A DNA stretch of 64,000 bases, from contig CM066994.1 of NCBI GenBank assembly GCA_033977485.1, positions 28,240,681 through 28,304,680 of the forward strand. The letters run 5' to 3'. Source of the DNA: Hydrangea macrophylla (lineage: Eukaryota > Streptophyta > Magnoliopsida > Cornales > Hydrangeaceae). Of the stretch, positions 33,425-46,183 are shown piece after piece; position 1 is the first letter of the stretch; each line of letters starts with the position of its first letter. Both the position numbers and the translations under genes were made by a program. The notes beneath the pieces were generated by a model. It searched no databases, was not told the origin of the DNA, and saw only the letters and a program-made list of their open reading frames with translations.

Positions 33425-34246
33425 TTTCTATGAATATCGAATTATTTTTATAACCGCCTTCTATCAATCTGGAATCAAAGCGTTGTTCCTCAACCTGGTA
33501 ACCTAGTAAACTTATTATATAAATGTTAGATATACAAAAGAAGTAGAATCCAATAATTTAAATAATTCAACATCATTGTAAATTAGAATACATAGAACAA
33601 AAAATCAATTACTAAAAATATTAAAAGAACTTATTAAAAATTTTGAAAATCATCAATTAGAAATTGTTAACAAGGTTAGACATCTACATTATCTTGCACA
33701 AAAGCAGAAAAACAATTAGTAATTAGGGAAGAAGACCAGAAACCAAAAACCTTTGAATTCTTACCCTTACCCATGTAAAGAAGATCCTCCAGAAAATCCT
33801 TTTGAATTAATAATCCATAAAAAGAAAGTTACCTAAAAAAAATGAGACTTTTTATTTAGGTATATTACTTTTTATGGATTGCTAAGACTCATTTTTCACT
33901 TGAATTATTTAAATTTTCATATTCTAGTTTTTCTGTATATCTAATATTCATATAGTAAAGTTACTAGGTTACTAGGCTGAGGAACCAACCTTTAATACCA
34001 GATTAATTAAAGGTGATTGTAAAATAATTTGATATTCGAAGAAAAGATAAAAATACTAAATTTAAGAAAACTTCTGGGGAGTTAAATATAATTCTTTAAA
34101 CCACTATAGTTACAAGATTAATTGTAAATGACCTGATTGGACTTAATTGTCACACTTAAGAAACTCTAGGGTCTTAAAGGTTCAAATTGAAATTGCATGG
34201 ACACAAGTGTCACGACCCTCACACTACAAGGTAAAAAGTATAATTT
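33425..34246. mobile_element. Truncated copy of the 1-kb palindromic element
   Basis: Matches 8470-9290 closely (GAATATCGAATTATTTT, GGTAACCTAGTAAAC, and the right end GTATAATTTACCC) but lacks the first 200 bp. It can still fold through the inner arms of about 115 bp. Confidence 0.7.
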
Positions 34247-35481
34247 ACCCTTAAATAAATAGTATCTAGACAATATTGTTGACAGTACATCATTTCCTTC
34301 TCATTGATTTGGTGGATAATTGAAATGTCAAATTTTTTTTTTGGGGTAAATTGAACTTTTCACCCTTAAACTTTAGGTGGTTTAGCACTTTACACCTAAA
34401 GTTTGAAATTTGGTATTTTCATCCCTAACACTATGCTTGGGAGAGAAAAGAAAAGAAGAGAAAGTCAAAAGTGGGGACAGAAAAGAAAAGAAGAGAAAGG
34501 ATGGTAGTTTCTTTCATCTTGTTTGAGAGTTTAGGAGAGAAGAGAAAGATACTTTCTTTCCTCTTGTTTGCAAGTTGATAAGAAAAGAGAAGTTCCACAA
34601 CTGTAGCAAAATAAGTCTAATTAGCCCTTTTAGTGACAAATACTTGTTCACTGGAATTTATTTGACGAATTTTGCTAGAATAGTTTGTTCTATAAGGCAA
34701 AATGCAGCTTAATCTTTAAGTGAAATCAAATTTTCTTTTATTTTCTATGCCCACTCACCAAAAAGATTCTATTTACATTCTCTACATTCACAAACCAAAC
34801 AGAACATATGATTGTCTACTATTAGCATATGCTCCTATTAGCTTTGTCATGATTAAACTATGTCCGAGTTGAACTGTTGAACTAGATATTGCTAGTAAGT
34901 GTGCTAAAAAAATGAAGAAGTGGCTGATACAACAATGTGTAGTAACAAAATTACAATTAAAGGACACTTTTTATATCTTTGGATTAATTGTGCTAACTTA
35001 GAAATTAGTCTGAAGTAAAACTTTAAAGGGATAAATACTCTGACCTCCCTCGAGGTTAAGTTTAATACACGGACCTCTCCTATAGTTTTTTTTATAACTA
35101 CCCTTACCTCTCTTGAGTTAAATGTTTAGGTAACTCCTTTCCCCTCAGTTACAAAAACGTATCACCCCTGACGAAAAGTGCTTTCGTCATTAAACAATTA
35201 CGTTATTCTTCCAAAAATGACCTTAACTATTCCTTTAATGTTTACTTTGACCTCGCTCGAGATTATATCAGATTACACGGACCTCCCTTGTAGTTTTTTA
35301 AAATTACACTAATCCATTCAAAATTTAAAAATATACCCATTTAAACAATATGTATTGATCCTCCTCTGCCACCATCACCACAACATACATACCACCACAC
35401 AATTTAATAGTTTTCTATATTTCTTCTCACTGATCTTGTGAATAATGACACAACTACAATCAACTCAATAATTTTCAACTA

Positions 35482-35813
35482 GGAAGCACCGACACTTCGG
35501 AAAAGGGCTCTGTACCTGTGTCCAACATGTACCAGATACCGACACTCATCTGACACACCTCCGACAAGTATCTGATGTGGCAAATACGTGTCTTGTTTCT
35601 GTTATGCAGTTTTTAGAGGCGGACACATCATCGACATATGGCGGGACACTTCAAGGGACATGGAGAGAAGTTCTTTTTGACCAAAAAGATGACTTTTGTT
35701 AGTTTTTTTTAACACTTTCAAAACCAAAATAGAGTTGATTTTGTCAAGCATTACCTCACTTATCTCCTCATGTTCTCCCAATATTAGTCTCTCAAGACCA
35801 TCATTGTCCGATC

Positions 35814-35875
<62 letters not shown>

Positions 35876-36105
35876 ATTTTCTTAATATTAAACAATAATG
35901 TTCAAAAAATGTGAAATGAACATCCTATAAATATTTGAATAACATTTATGAAAACGTAAGAAATGAGCTTAAAATTAAACAATTTTTTTTTTTATAAAAA
36001 AATGTGTATTCCTGCCATGTCATGTCATCATTTTTTAGGATTTATCGTGTTGACGTACTAGTGTTGTGTCGTATCCGTGTCGGCGTGTCGTGTCCGTGCT
36101 TCATA
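35482..36105. mobile_element. MULE-like non-autonomous element, copy 2
   Basis: Paralogue of 10542-11162, with better-kept ends GGAAGCACCGACAC and GTGTCCGTGCTTCAT. It contains the CT tract at 35817-35873 (57 bp against 46 bp in copy 1). Confidence 0.5.
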
Positions 36106-37899
36106 GCTTTTCAATAATTTTCCTCGTTGATCATCTTAATTCAGTGACGCAACCTCACAACCAAAATTAAGCCCCAGTAACAACTCTAACCATGATAATT
36201 ATGGCCCCATTCACAAAATCTCAATTAAGCAAATATTTAAGCGTAGCCACTATGTGATTTTCGTTTGCGTGTTTAAACCCAAATCGAACCATAAGTGAAA
36301 GCCCTTATCTCAACTGAGTGTGCTGTAGGCAGATCTCTACATGAAAGAGTATGTCTTTCTTAGGAACAATTAATTCTCTGATTATTTGGTATATATACGG
36401 CAAAATTAATTAATTTATTTAATTTTATTTTCATTTGTTATATTAAATAGTACTAGAAATTTAAAGGAAAATAAGAACAGCCATATTGAATAGGAATTAT
36501 TATTTGGATAAGTAAAAAAAATCAACAATTTGAGCCTTAGGTTCTAGTCATATGCATCTCAATCGAAACTGAAATAACAAAATCTTCAAAAAATTTGTGG
36601 GCATATCAAGAAATTAATAACGCATGCATAATCGAGAAAAGGATCTAAATTACTATTATGAAGACCACATCATTGGACTGCTTGGTTAACAATGTCCAGA
36701 GTGAGCCACTAACAAATGGTACACATGTTTTGTAAAGAAGCAGCTGAAAAAAAGGATCTAAATTAATCTTAACTCTGCAATAGGCAACAATTGCTGTTCA
36801 ATTCTGGGCAGAAGGCTCCTTTGTAAAATTATTTTACCAAAGACTATGACTAGACAATATTTTTATCAAAATGAGGATCTCATAGGTGAAAAAGCCTGGT
36901 TGAGTAGCCCTTCAAATTGCAGATAAAGGGGCCCGGAGTGAAAAGGGAAATACATGGACATTAAATGGGATACAATACTAAAAATTGGGAGCTTAATTAA
37001 TTTTAGGATACGTCATGCGTACAATGGGATTCTAAGGCTTAACTTGGGTTCAAAAGTTAAAATAAGGATATGGGATGCATGAAAGCCGCTACATGAACGT
37101 AAAGATGTTGCAGTGGGCCCAACAACCATTACAATGGGACCATTTGATTTTTATTGAAAGTTGATTTTAGAGGTTCCACTATCACGTGTGCAATTATTAA
37201 AACAAAATGTATAAAGAGACCAATTTGAAAGTTGTCCTTATAGTCCTATGAATTATACACAACAATATACAAGAAATCCCATAAAGACAATTGAATGTTA
37301 ACAAAACAAAAAACAGAACAACATTTTAAGCAGCAAGTGATGGACCAAAAACCATGACTGCTAGCAAAGGCTCAAAAGGATATCTGGATGAGTTTATGAC
37401 CATAAACCATGACTGCTACCATTGGTTTTTTTATGTGTGTGTATTTTTGTGAGTGAACAATTGCCTATCAATTTATGAGCCTCTTCCACTATGTACTTCT
37501 CTTGGGAAGTTACCACGGCTTATTTATTTATTTATGGAAACCAGGTGCTGCTTTGGAATTTTCAAGTGAACATGGAATGAGAAAAAGAAAAACGTTTCGC
37601 ATAATTATTTGTGACTGTTAAAACTCATTCTTATTTATGATTATGCAGTAAGCAAAAGTTCAGTAGAATGTGGATGTCTGTTTAAGCTAGAACAATTGTT
37701 TTTTACATTGTTTTCAAATTTTAATCAGATTCCTTAAGCCTACTTGAAGAATGCGGATATCATGCATAAGTTGCAACTACCAGGGTGGGTGTTTAAACCA
37801 TCAATGATTTTAAGTACAATCAATGAATTATTTTCCACTGATGAGACTGTGAACAGGGTCGGCTAGTCACTCGACTAATCAAAACCTTTCCTTTGAGTA
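36106..37899. other. Intergenic, no gene recognised
   Basis: Collinear with 11163-12599, with a copy-specific segment at about 36840-37430 that has no recognised content. Confidence 0.45.
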
Positions 37900-38330
37900 G
37901 TTATAAAGCCAAATCAAAATGGACCAAATAAATGCAAAGAACAGCATATACCAACTTCCCAACTGCTGCCAACACTCTACCAAAGTCTTGGGACAACATA
38001 CTCTATTCCATTGTCTCCGATCTATCACACCATGATCACGACCGTGTCCATTGACTACTGAGGTAGAGATGATCAACAGATTCTGCTGCAACATTCATTA
38101 CAGAAAGTACAACTCACATCAGCCTATTCGACCTCTGCATCACTTGCCACCCCAAAAGTTCACAAGTTGTTCCTCCTTCCGATGATCTATGATTTTCCAT
38201 CTCCCTAGAAAAAAGAAACAACCACTGTCCTCAAAACGCCAGCACCATCGATCCTTGATCAAGGTGCTTAGAACCACTCTATTCACAAGCTTTCTGCACT
38301 CAGCCCACTGCCTAGCTTCCCGTCCCCACA
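37900..38330 (-). pseudogene. LINE zf-RVT relic, copy 2
   Basis: Paralogue of 12600-13020. Small indels relative to copy 1 (for example CAACTGCTGCC against CAGCACTGCTGCC) show continuing decay. Confidence 0.4.
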
Positions 38331-38430
38331 GATGGCGCCATTAATTTAGATCTAGGTTGCAACAACTCAATAACCTTTTACAAAATGAACCATTTAAATC
38401 GACAAATCAACACAAGCACGAGTTTAGAAA

Positions 38431-39190
38431 AAAAAATTATAAATTAAAAGTTCAATATTCTGCCCTACACTGTCCGAAAAAGAACCAAACCTGTCCAAAA
38501 CGGTTTACAATGAAAAAGTCAGCCCAGATATAGTAGTTAGAGTCCAAAATGAAGAAAAACAAATCCAATAAGGTGTCCTAAATTGTCCAAAACAGTTTTT
38601 TTCCTTGAATGTTTGGCATTTGCTGTCAAGTCTCCTCAGAAGCAAGTGTGTAAAGAGAATGACTGCTATATGCCGAATCCAATTAGCAAGTTCATATTGT
38701 AGTTGGTAAAATCATTCATTCTTATTAGTTGGCTATAAATTTATGCATTTCTGCTGCATAAATTAGTTGTGACTGTAGTTTTTTAAATTATCCATCAGTT
38801 TCTGCCAAAAGGGTTACAGAAAAGAGCAATTCCCCCTCTCTCTCTCTCCTCTACTTCTTGTAGTTGGAGTGCTTAACAGAAGAAGAAGAGAAGAAAAAAA
38901 AATGCGTTCTTGGGTATAATATTTATGCTAACTTAGAAATACAGCTTACCGAACACAGCTCTGTGAGTTCTTTAATGTTTGTATGGACGGCTTTGGACAG
39001 AAAACTTTCCTTTATTTTTTATTTTTTCATGGATTTAGTTTGAAGCTTATCAGATTACAATCTTTGTATCTAATTGTGACTTTGCTATGTAATTATTGTT
39101 ACTATTAATGAACTATGAGGTGGAATATCTCACGCATTTGGTTGGGTCTTATTGTTATTTTTCTGATATAAACCAGAATCGTCGTAGGAA
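38431..39190. other. Copy-2-specific insertion, unassigned
   Basis: This stretch has no counterpart between the LINE relic and the NAC 3' flank of block 1. CTGTCCGAAAAAGAACC and CTGTCCAAAACGG words recur near its start. No ends or coding sequence were identified. Confidence 0.4.
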
Positions 39191-39492
39191 CAATTTCAAA
39201 TATTATGCTACATACAAAACTAAAAACAGAAAGGAAATTAAGAAGAACAGAATCAACCAAAAACAGTAAGTAATACATATAAAATCTTTGGTTTCATCAG
39301 AAGCATCAAGAACATAGCATAGAGTCCCAAACAAGTTACAAAAAGAAGATGAAAAGAATTGTATTAATAAAGTCAAGAATCTTCAGTCCCTAACATAAGA
39401 ACGAAGTGATGGTATATAAACGACAACTGATCATTCTGGTGAAGAGCAAAGATTACAACTTTTCGTGTCTTCGTAATGAAATAGCCAACTGT

Positions 39493-41026
39493 TTATATGC
39501 TTTTGGGTTGATCGAAAGGTGACGGCTGACTCTCATTGACTTCTTGTCGTTGCCAACAATCATCCACCAAGTCAATATCACCCAAACAAAAATCCAAATC
39601 TGCTGATCCAAAGTCGAAGTCAATATCACCCAAACCAAAATCCAAATTTGGTGATCCAAAATCCAAATCAAACTCACCCAAATCAAAATCAATATCACCC
39701 AGATCCAACTTGTCCTCTTCCGGTAATGGGGGTATGTCCTGAACATGTATCATTGTCAAAGAAGTGGCATCCGTAGCATCAAAACTCTTATGATTCCCAT
39801 TGTCTTCTTCTTGTGATCTCAGGAGTTTTTGGGCTTCCCCTATATTCTCACCACGCGTATCATTAATCCCATCTCTATGATCCCCACTAATCTCCTCAAA
39901 TCTTCTCTTTTTTCTGACTTCTTCAATTCAACTCTTTTTATTTTACAAAGAATATAATCACCAGCACCCACGATCTCTTTAAGTGAATACTCATGCATGA
40001 TCCAATGTGTACCGTTTTCACCATTCTCTTTTCCTTTGTTCTTTGTTTCGAAAACCAACATCTTCTTAAAACCAATAACCTTGTCGTTTCGATTCATAAT
40101 TTTTTTGCCGGTTGTTTGCCCTTTCCATGTCCCACACCCCACGGTGTTGGGTTCCTCCTTATTACAAGAATTAAATCTGTTTGTTGAAAAGTTTATTATG
40201 GATTTGGGGACTAATAAAGTTAGGTGGGAAGTTTGCTGATGCAGTCAATGAAGTCTGTTTGGGAATTTGCTGGTGTATTCAAAACACTTTGATCTCTTCA
40301 AAGGCTCTTTGATATCTATTTAAGGAGTGTCTTATTTTGCAATCTGTAAGGAGCAAAGAAAGAGAAAAATAAGAGTAAAGAAATCAGCTTGTATCTTTCC
40401 AGAAAAACTTAGCATAGCAGTATGCTATTTTGATACTGAGTGTTAGTGATTTCTTCCAGCAACTCTCTGTTTTTGATGATCATTTGGGGAGGCTATTCCT
40501 CTTGGTTTATTTTGTATACACCTAAGGGTGTTTTGTATTTGCTGAGACCTTTGTGTCTCTTGTAATCACTTGTAATTCAAAGTTGTGATAGTGAAGAAGG
40601 AACTGACCTGAGGGTCTTGGTGGATGTAGCCTACGCATTGTAGGTGAACCACGTAAATCTTTGTGTCTTTCTTTTATTTTCTGCTGCATTTTTTTCTCTG
40701 TGATTTACACTTGTGGGAAATTCTGCTATTTTTTCCCAACACACGGTTCAAGAGACGCGATTTGTGCTAACCATCTTCAATGGGGTTATGACATGGATTA
40801 CATATTCAGCACTTTTCTTATCGGATTTGTCGTTGGTATTCACCATCTCCCATGGGTCTCCTTGAATGTTGAAGATATTCCATGGCTCAGACGAATAAAC
40901 GTCACGCTCGATCACTGGACAACTCGATGACAGGGCTTCACCCGGTTTCTTGAGATTGAGATAATGAGTGATTAACTCTTGGTCCGTTGGCACAAAGTGA
41001 AATCCTGCTGGTATGCCTTTCTCCAT
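39493..41026 (-). pseudogene. NAC-D: NAC gene with solo LTR insertion and frameshift
   Basis: The N-terminus starts at 41026 (MEKGIPAGFHFVPTDQELI) and is open through TPLKMVSTNRVS. A 597-bp LTR then interrupts it. Below 40140 the domain resumes with GCGTWKGQTTGKKIMNRND, GFKKMLVFETKNK, WIMHEYSLKE and YILCKIKRVELKKSEK. A one-base deletion shifts the frame at about 39920. The restored phase reads FEEISGDHRDG, RSQEEDNGNHKSFDA and IHVQDIPPLPEE, then an Asp-rich run of LDFG/GDIDFD repeats, and ends WQRQEVNESQPSPFDQPKSI-stop. It has one acidic module where NAC-B has three. This C-terminus resembles the 3' side of NAC-A, so it may be the older family ending. Confidence 0.85.
40145..40741. mobile_element. 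Solo LTR (copia-like), 597 bp
   Basis: It begins TGTTGGG and ends CCCAACA, perfect 7-bp terminal inverted repeats, with a 5-bp target duplication CACGG (40140-40144 and 40742-40746). Size and ends suit a Ty1/copia LTR. Orientation was not settled. It is unrelated to the copia element next to it. Confidence 0.85.
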
Positions 41027-41050
41027 TTATGAATGTTCGTACTATTGAAC

Positions 41051-42096
41051 TGTTGGAAATATTTCATTGATATGATAGAATAAACAGAAACAGATTCTGG
41101 ATTACAATTTGGAAAACTAGAAATTGAACAAAAACAGAATTACAATATGTAGACAAAGCAATAACAGGAAAACTACCACAAAAATAAGAACAACCAAACC
41201 GAGGCCTGTGATTTTATTCACAGTTTCCTTAAAACAGATTCGCCGCCTCACCGGATTGTGCTTGAGGGAATCGTCGGCGTCTGTCTCCCAGGATACAGCG
41301 GCTTCTAACAGCAGTACTAGCACAACGTACAACTGCTCCGGCGAACTAAACTATATTCTGTGACTCTCTCTCTGAAACTGGAAGGATGAAGATGAACTCT
41401 TTGAAGAACAGTATACAAAAACTGTATTTGATGTGTGTATATTTCTGAAGGAGATTCATTCATGCATATAAGATAGAGTGGAATAAATCTGTGGATTAAT
41501 TCACAGCAGTTCAAGAACTTCAAAGGTTGTAACTACAACCTCTTGGAGTTCTGTAACTCTTAAACTTTTCATTTTCTGTCATATGTTAAGTATAACAGAA
41601 ATTCCAAAGGTCTTTTGCAACTTTGAAAAGTTCTGGGGTCCAAAAAGAAATATTATGTGCGGGCCGCACCCGCACCCGCGACCGCGACCCGACCGGTCGG
41701 TCGGACGAACGGCGGCGGCGACGGCCGCGCGCGCGTGCGCGTGTGTGGAGTAAACCCAAAGGGCCTTAGGTCCTCCCCCTTCCACAAAAGTGGGTACCCC
41801 TTGGGGCCCAAACCCAAAACTTGAAGTAGCCTTATAAATACACAATAGACTACTTCTAGTTTTCCTATGTGGGACAAGGCTAGTTGTGAACCTTTTCCAT
41901 TTCAACAACTCCTTGTAAGGGGCAACCTTTGATCATTAATTTCTCATTCACCCATCAATAGTTTTGGACATGTGAATATCCTAACTTCATCTCCTCATGG
42001 AGGAGAACACTAATCCACAAGGACCCCACTTAAACTCTAAGTGGGTCCCACTTTTATTAGCCCTTAAACATGGCCAAAACATATTTTTATCCAACA
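41051..42096 (-). repeat. Copia 3' LTR (left)
   Basis: 1046 bp. Minus-strand TATA region at about 41831-41840 (TTATAAATA on the plus strand). Contains a GC-rich tract at 41659-41748 that is longer than in the other LTR. Confidence 0.9.
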
Positions 42097-42642
42097 ATCC
42101 CCCACATGAATGAAATTAATCGAAACAATGTGAGACAGCGACTCGACAAGAGAGAGAGCACAACGGATCACTCCTGCAAAGGATAGGTAGCTTTTGGCTT
42201 TGAACCTTCCCTTGTGACAATCTATCAGATTTACTGGCTGACCAGTGAACGTATAGTCTTGAACTGATTGCCATTAGTGTAAACAACCGACAGACATCAC
42301 ACAGAAGCTTTCCAAACATAGTTTAGTTCTTACACTTGTGTTCATTTTGGCCTTGAACACTCGCCTGGTTCAGTGAATATTTATCAAAGAATTTCGCCTT
42401 TCTCAAATTCTTTTAGAAGCGGCCCCACTTCACATTCACATAGGTGACTATTTAGAGTATCCTGCTATACTCCGCTTGGTTATACCAACGCACATAGTCA
42501 TTAAAAGCTAAGCTTACCCTTACACCATGCAGGTATCACTGTTGAATCATAGAAATGGGCAGAAGAACATTTCTTCTCAGTGATTCTCTTAAGGTACATG
42601 AAATTAGGTTGTCCCTTTGAACCTAGATCTTGGGATCTCCAG

Positions 42643-43401
42643 TCAACTAGGTTGGGTTTCCATTCCATTCCCTTGTAACGTCATAGGCTTTAGTCCCATT
42701 CCTCTAGATGATTTATTAACTAACTCTCGATTTAACCCTTTGGTTAGCGGATCCGCAATATTGTCCTTTGACTTTACATAGTCAATTGTGACAATCCCAC
42801 TTGAGAGTAGTTGTTTAATGGTATTGTGTCTACGACGAATATGTCTAAACTTACCATTATACATATTACTTTGTGCCCTTCCAATAGCAGATTGGCTATC
42901 GCAGTGTATGAAAATAGCTGGCACAGGTTTTGACCATCTAGGAATATCTTCTACAAAATGGCGAAGCCATTCAGCCTCTTCAGCTGCCTTGTCTAGCGCA
43001 ATGAATTCAGATTCCATTGTCGATCTAGCAATACAAGTTTGTTTTGAAGATTTCCATGATACAGCTGCACCACCAAGTGTGAAAACATATCCACTTGTAG
43101 ATTTTGAATCTTTCATGTCGGATATCCAGTTCACATCACTGTATCCTTCTAATACAGCTGGATATCTCATGTAGTGCAATCCCTGATCACGTGTATATCG
43201 TAAGTACCGCAGTACCCTTATTATCCCTTTCCAGTGTTCAGCACTAGGATTACTAGTGTATCTACTCAGTCTACTAACTGAATAAGCAATGTCAGGCCTT
43301 GTACAACTCATCAAGTACATCAAGCTTCCTATCACTCGAGAATATTCTAGTTGAGAAACACTCTCACCAGTATTCTTGGATAGGTGTAGACTTAAGTCCA
43401 C
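42643..43401 (-). pseudogene. Copia RNase H region
   Basis: The 252-codon frame contains the connection after reverse transcriptase ([33 protein letters not shown]) and the RNase H core ([78 protein letters not shown]). The acidic residues of the active site (D of YSDVNW, E of MESEF, D of HCDSQ) are kept. The link to the reverse transcriptase frame is broken near 43440. Confidence 0.85.
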
Positions 43402-43454
43402 AGGCGTCCTGGCTACACTTGTATCAGACTTGCTGAATTTCTCTAGAATCTTGT

Positions 43455-44024
43455 CTATAAATGTGACTGTGATAAAACAAGTCCATTGGTATTTCTAGAG
43501 ATCTTGATGCCCAATATAACATCAGCAAGTCCCATATCTTTCATGTCAAATTTAGAATTCAACATTTTCTTAGTAGATTTAATGATCTTATCATTACTAC
43601 CCACTATTAGCATGTCATCAACATATAGACATAAGATGACATAGCCTTCATTCGTGTCTTTGACATAAACACATTTATCACACTCATTGATTTTAAACCC
43701 ACTAGAGAGTACATCTTTGTCAAATTTTTCATGCCATTGTTTTGGAGCTTGTTTCAAGCCATACAATGATTTAACAAGCTTACACACTTTATTTTCTTGC
43801 CCTGGAGCAGAAAATCCTTCAGGTTGTTCCATGTAGATTTCTTCATTCAAATCTCCATTAAGGAAGGCTGTCTTAACATCCATTTGATGTATTTCGAGAC
43901 CTCGCAAAGCTGCGATCGCAATAATCATACGAATGGAAGTTATTCTCGTAACAGGAGAATACGTATCAAAGTAGTCTAGACCCTTTAATGACAAGCCTTG
44001 CCTTATACTTATCAATAGTACCAT
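43455..44024 (-). pseudogene. Copia reverse transcriptase region
   Basis: Contains YFDTYSPVTRITSIRM, IHQMDVKTAFLNGDLNEEIY, QPEGF, VCKLVKSLYGLKQAPKQW, the catalytic LCLYVDDMLIVGS box and MKDMGLADVILGIKI. Key aspartates are intact. The first part (KYKARLVIKG) lies in the preceding frame, so a frameshift separates them at about 43990. The sequence suits a Tork-like copia lineage. Confidence 0.85.
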
Positions 44025-44958
44025 CCGTCTTCATTTTCTTTTTAAAAATCCACTTGTAGCCCAACGGCTTACAACCAGGAGGAAGATCTACCAGTTCCCA
44101 AGTATGGTTTTGTAGGATAGAATCAATTTCACTCTTGATTGCTTCTTTCCACAATGGACCATCTGGTGATCTAATAGCTTCATTATAGCTTTGAGGCTCA
44201 CTTTCTATAACATAAGTTAGAAAGTCTGGACCAAAAAATTTTGAGGTTCTAGCTCGTTTCCCACGTCTAGACTCAAAATCAACATTTCCTTCTTGGGTTT
44301 TATTAGTTTCCCCAATAGTCTCAAATGTGCGTTTTTTAGAACTATATTCCTCTTTACAAGGAAATATATTCTCAAAGAACGACGCATTTCTAGACTCCAT
44401 GATCGTGTTCTTGTGTATATCTGGGTTTTCAGATTTATATACAAGAAACCGATACGCACTACTATTATGTACATAGCCAATAAATAAACAATCATCAGTT
44501 TTTGGACCTATCCTTTCTTTCTTAGGAGTAGGTACAAGAACCTTTGCAAGACACCCCCACATTCGTAAGAATTTATAGGATGGTTTTCGACCATTCCATT
44601 GTTCATACGGGGTTTGATCAACTTTCTTTCGAGGTACCTTATTTAAAATGTAATTTGCAGAGAGAATTGCCTCCCCCCACAAGTTCTGTGGCAATCCAGA
44701 ACTTATCAATATCGCATTCATCATTTCTTTTAAGGTACGATTTTTCCTTTCAGCCACTCCATTTGATGGAGGCGAATAAGGTGCAGTGGTTTGGTGAATT
44801 ATTCCATTTTGTGCACAATAGTCACCATACGGTGCTACATATTCACCACCTCTATCACTTCTTAACACCTTAATCTTTTTTCCAAGTTGATTCTTAACCT
44901 CTGTCTTGTATAGAATGAACTTATCCAAGGCTTCATCCTTACTTTTTGGCAAATTCAC
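43966..44958 (-). pseudogene. Copia integrase (C-terminal part) and start of reverse transcriptase
   Basis: The 330-codon frame includes integrase motifs KVLRSDRGGEYV, GIIHQTTAPYSPPSNGVAER (with D and E of the D,D35E triad), MNAILISSGLPQNLWGEA and the GKR-type C-terminal region, then SEIDSILQNHTWELVDLPPG and YKWIFKKKMKTDGT. The N-terminal HHCC zinc-binding part and the first catalytic Asp region are missing or out of frame above 44958. Confidence 0.85.
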
Positions 44959-45236
44959 ATAGCAGTATTTAGTGCTATCACCGAAATAAGTAATAAATAC
45001 TTATTGCCACCATCTTCTTGGTTCTCCCAAGGCTATCACATATACTAAAATAGTATACTCAATATGATGTATTCTCCATCATATGTCTACCCCCACAATT
45101 CCTAGTATAGGACAATTTCAAGTTGATACGAGATTTTATCATTGTCCCATCGCAATAAAATTCCAAGATCTCATGACCTTACTTTATCACGACCAACACT
45201 CATGTTCATGCCTCGGTAAATTTCAACCATAAAATT

Positions 45237-45866
45237 TTAGTTTTTTAATAAACCAATTCTCATCTTCATGAACCTCCATGATATTTTAAGTATGTGTAAA
45301 ACTTTAAAACTTTCAAAATAATTGCAACAAAATGGGTTACAAAAATAGCACATATATATATATATATATATTTCCACATCTAACGAGGCAGAATCTCCCA
45401 TATACATCTTCTCACCATTAGTCTCTTGGACTTGACTGATCACAGTCTTTGAGTCCACCATCTTATAGCCGAGGAATCTCCCCACTACAAATTTCTTGGA
45501 CCCAATGTCCTTAGTTTTGTATTTTCAGTCTAAGGACTCCCGCGGTTCCTTAGCAGTGGTCTTAACACTATACACATTACAGAGTGTATCGTGTAAGCCA
45601 TTCAACACATAATTTCGGCACATAAAGTCCAAGTGCTTCATAGCATCAATAGCTAGCACAACCTCTTGATCTTGTTCTTTCCCATTAAATTTGTCGGGTT
45701 TGTCCCCGGAGTTCAACTCTTGTTCATTTTTATTAAATTTATCGGGTTTCTCCCCGAGGTTCACAGGAATCATTTTGATTGAGGGAACTTCAACAATGAT
45801 CGAACCAATCACCACGGTATTGGTAGCACCATCGGTCGCAACTGAGTTCAAGGTCTCATTTGCCAT
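45237..45866 (-). pseudogene. Copia gag remnant with in-frame stop and deletion
   Basis: It starts MANETLNSV. The pair LGEKPDKFN and GDKPDKFNG is a small internal duplication. The family block DAMKHLDFMCRNYVLNGL and SVKTTAKEPRESLD follow. A TGA stands where Arg is usual (D-R-K-Y-K-T), then KYKTKDIGSKKFVVGRFL and KMVDSKTVISQVQE. After that, gag jumps directly to EKMYMGDSASLDVE, a segment that normally lies in the protease/pre-integrase region. The zinc knuckle and protease are therefore deleted. Confidence 0.75.
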
Positions 45867-46183
45867 TTCTGAAAAATTATCACAAGAGAAAAGAAATTAA
45901 ATCTAATATTTTTCCCTTTTAATTTTAACAGCAGCAGAATTTCTTTTCCCAAATAATCGTTAGAAAACGAATGAATTTTAAGATTCTGCTCGCTTAGCCC
46001 CAAGCAAAACGCGATTATGCACACTTTTCGTCTAATGCAATTTTTTCAGATTCTGCACCGTTTGGCCAGAAAACGAGGATTACAGTAGCAGTTTTTTGTA
46101 AAACTGTTTTCAAAAATTCATTTTGTTTTTCCAAATCCGAATCTGTTTTTGTTTTGTAAAATATATATAATCTGTTTTAAGAT

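Noticed and set aside
41579..41908. Frames rich in Ala/Arg over the GC-rich tract of the copia LTRs (also 46719-47016)
   Set aside because: They coincide with LTR sequence; repeated in both LTRs simply because the LTRs are duplicates.
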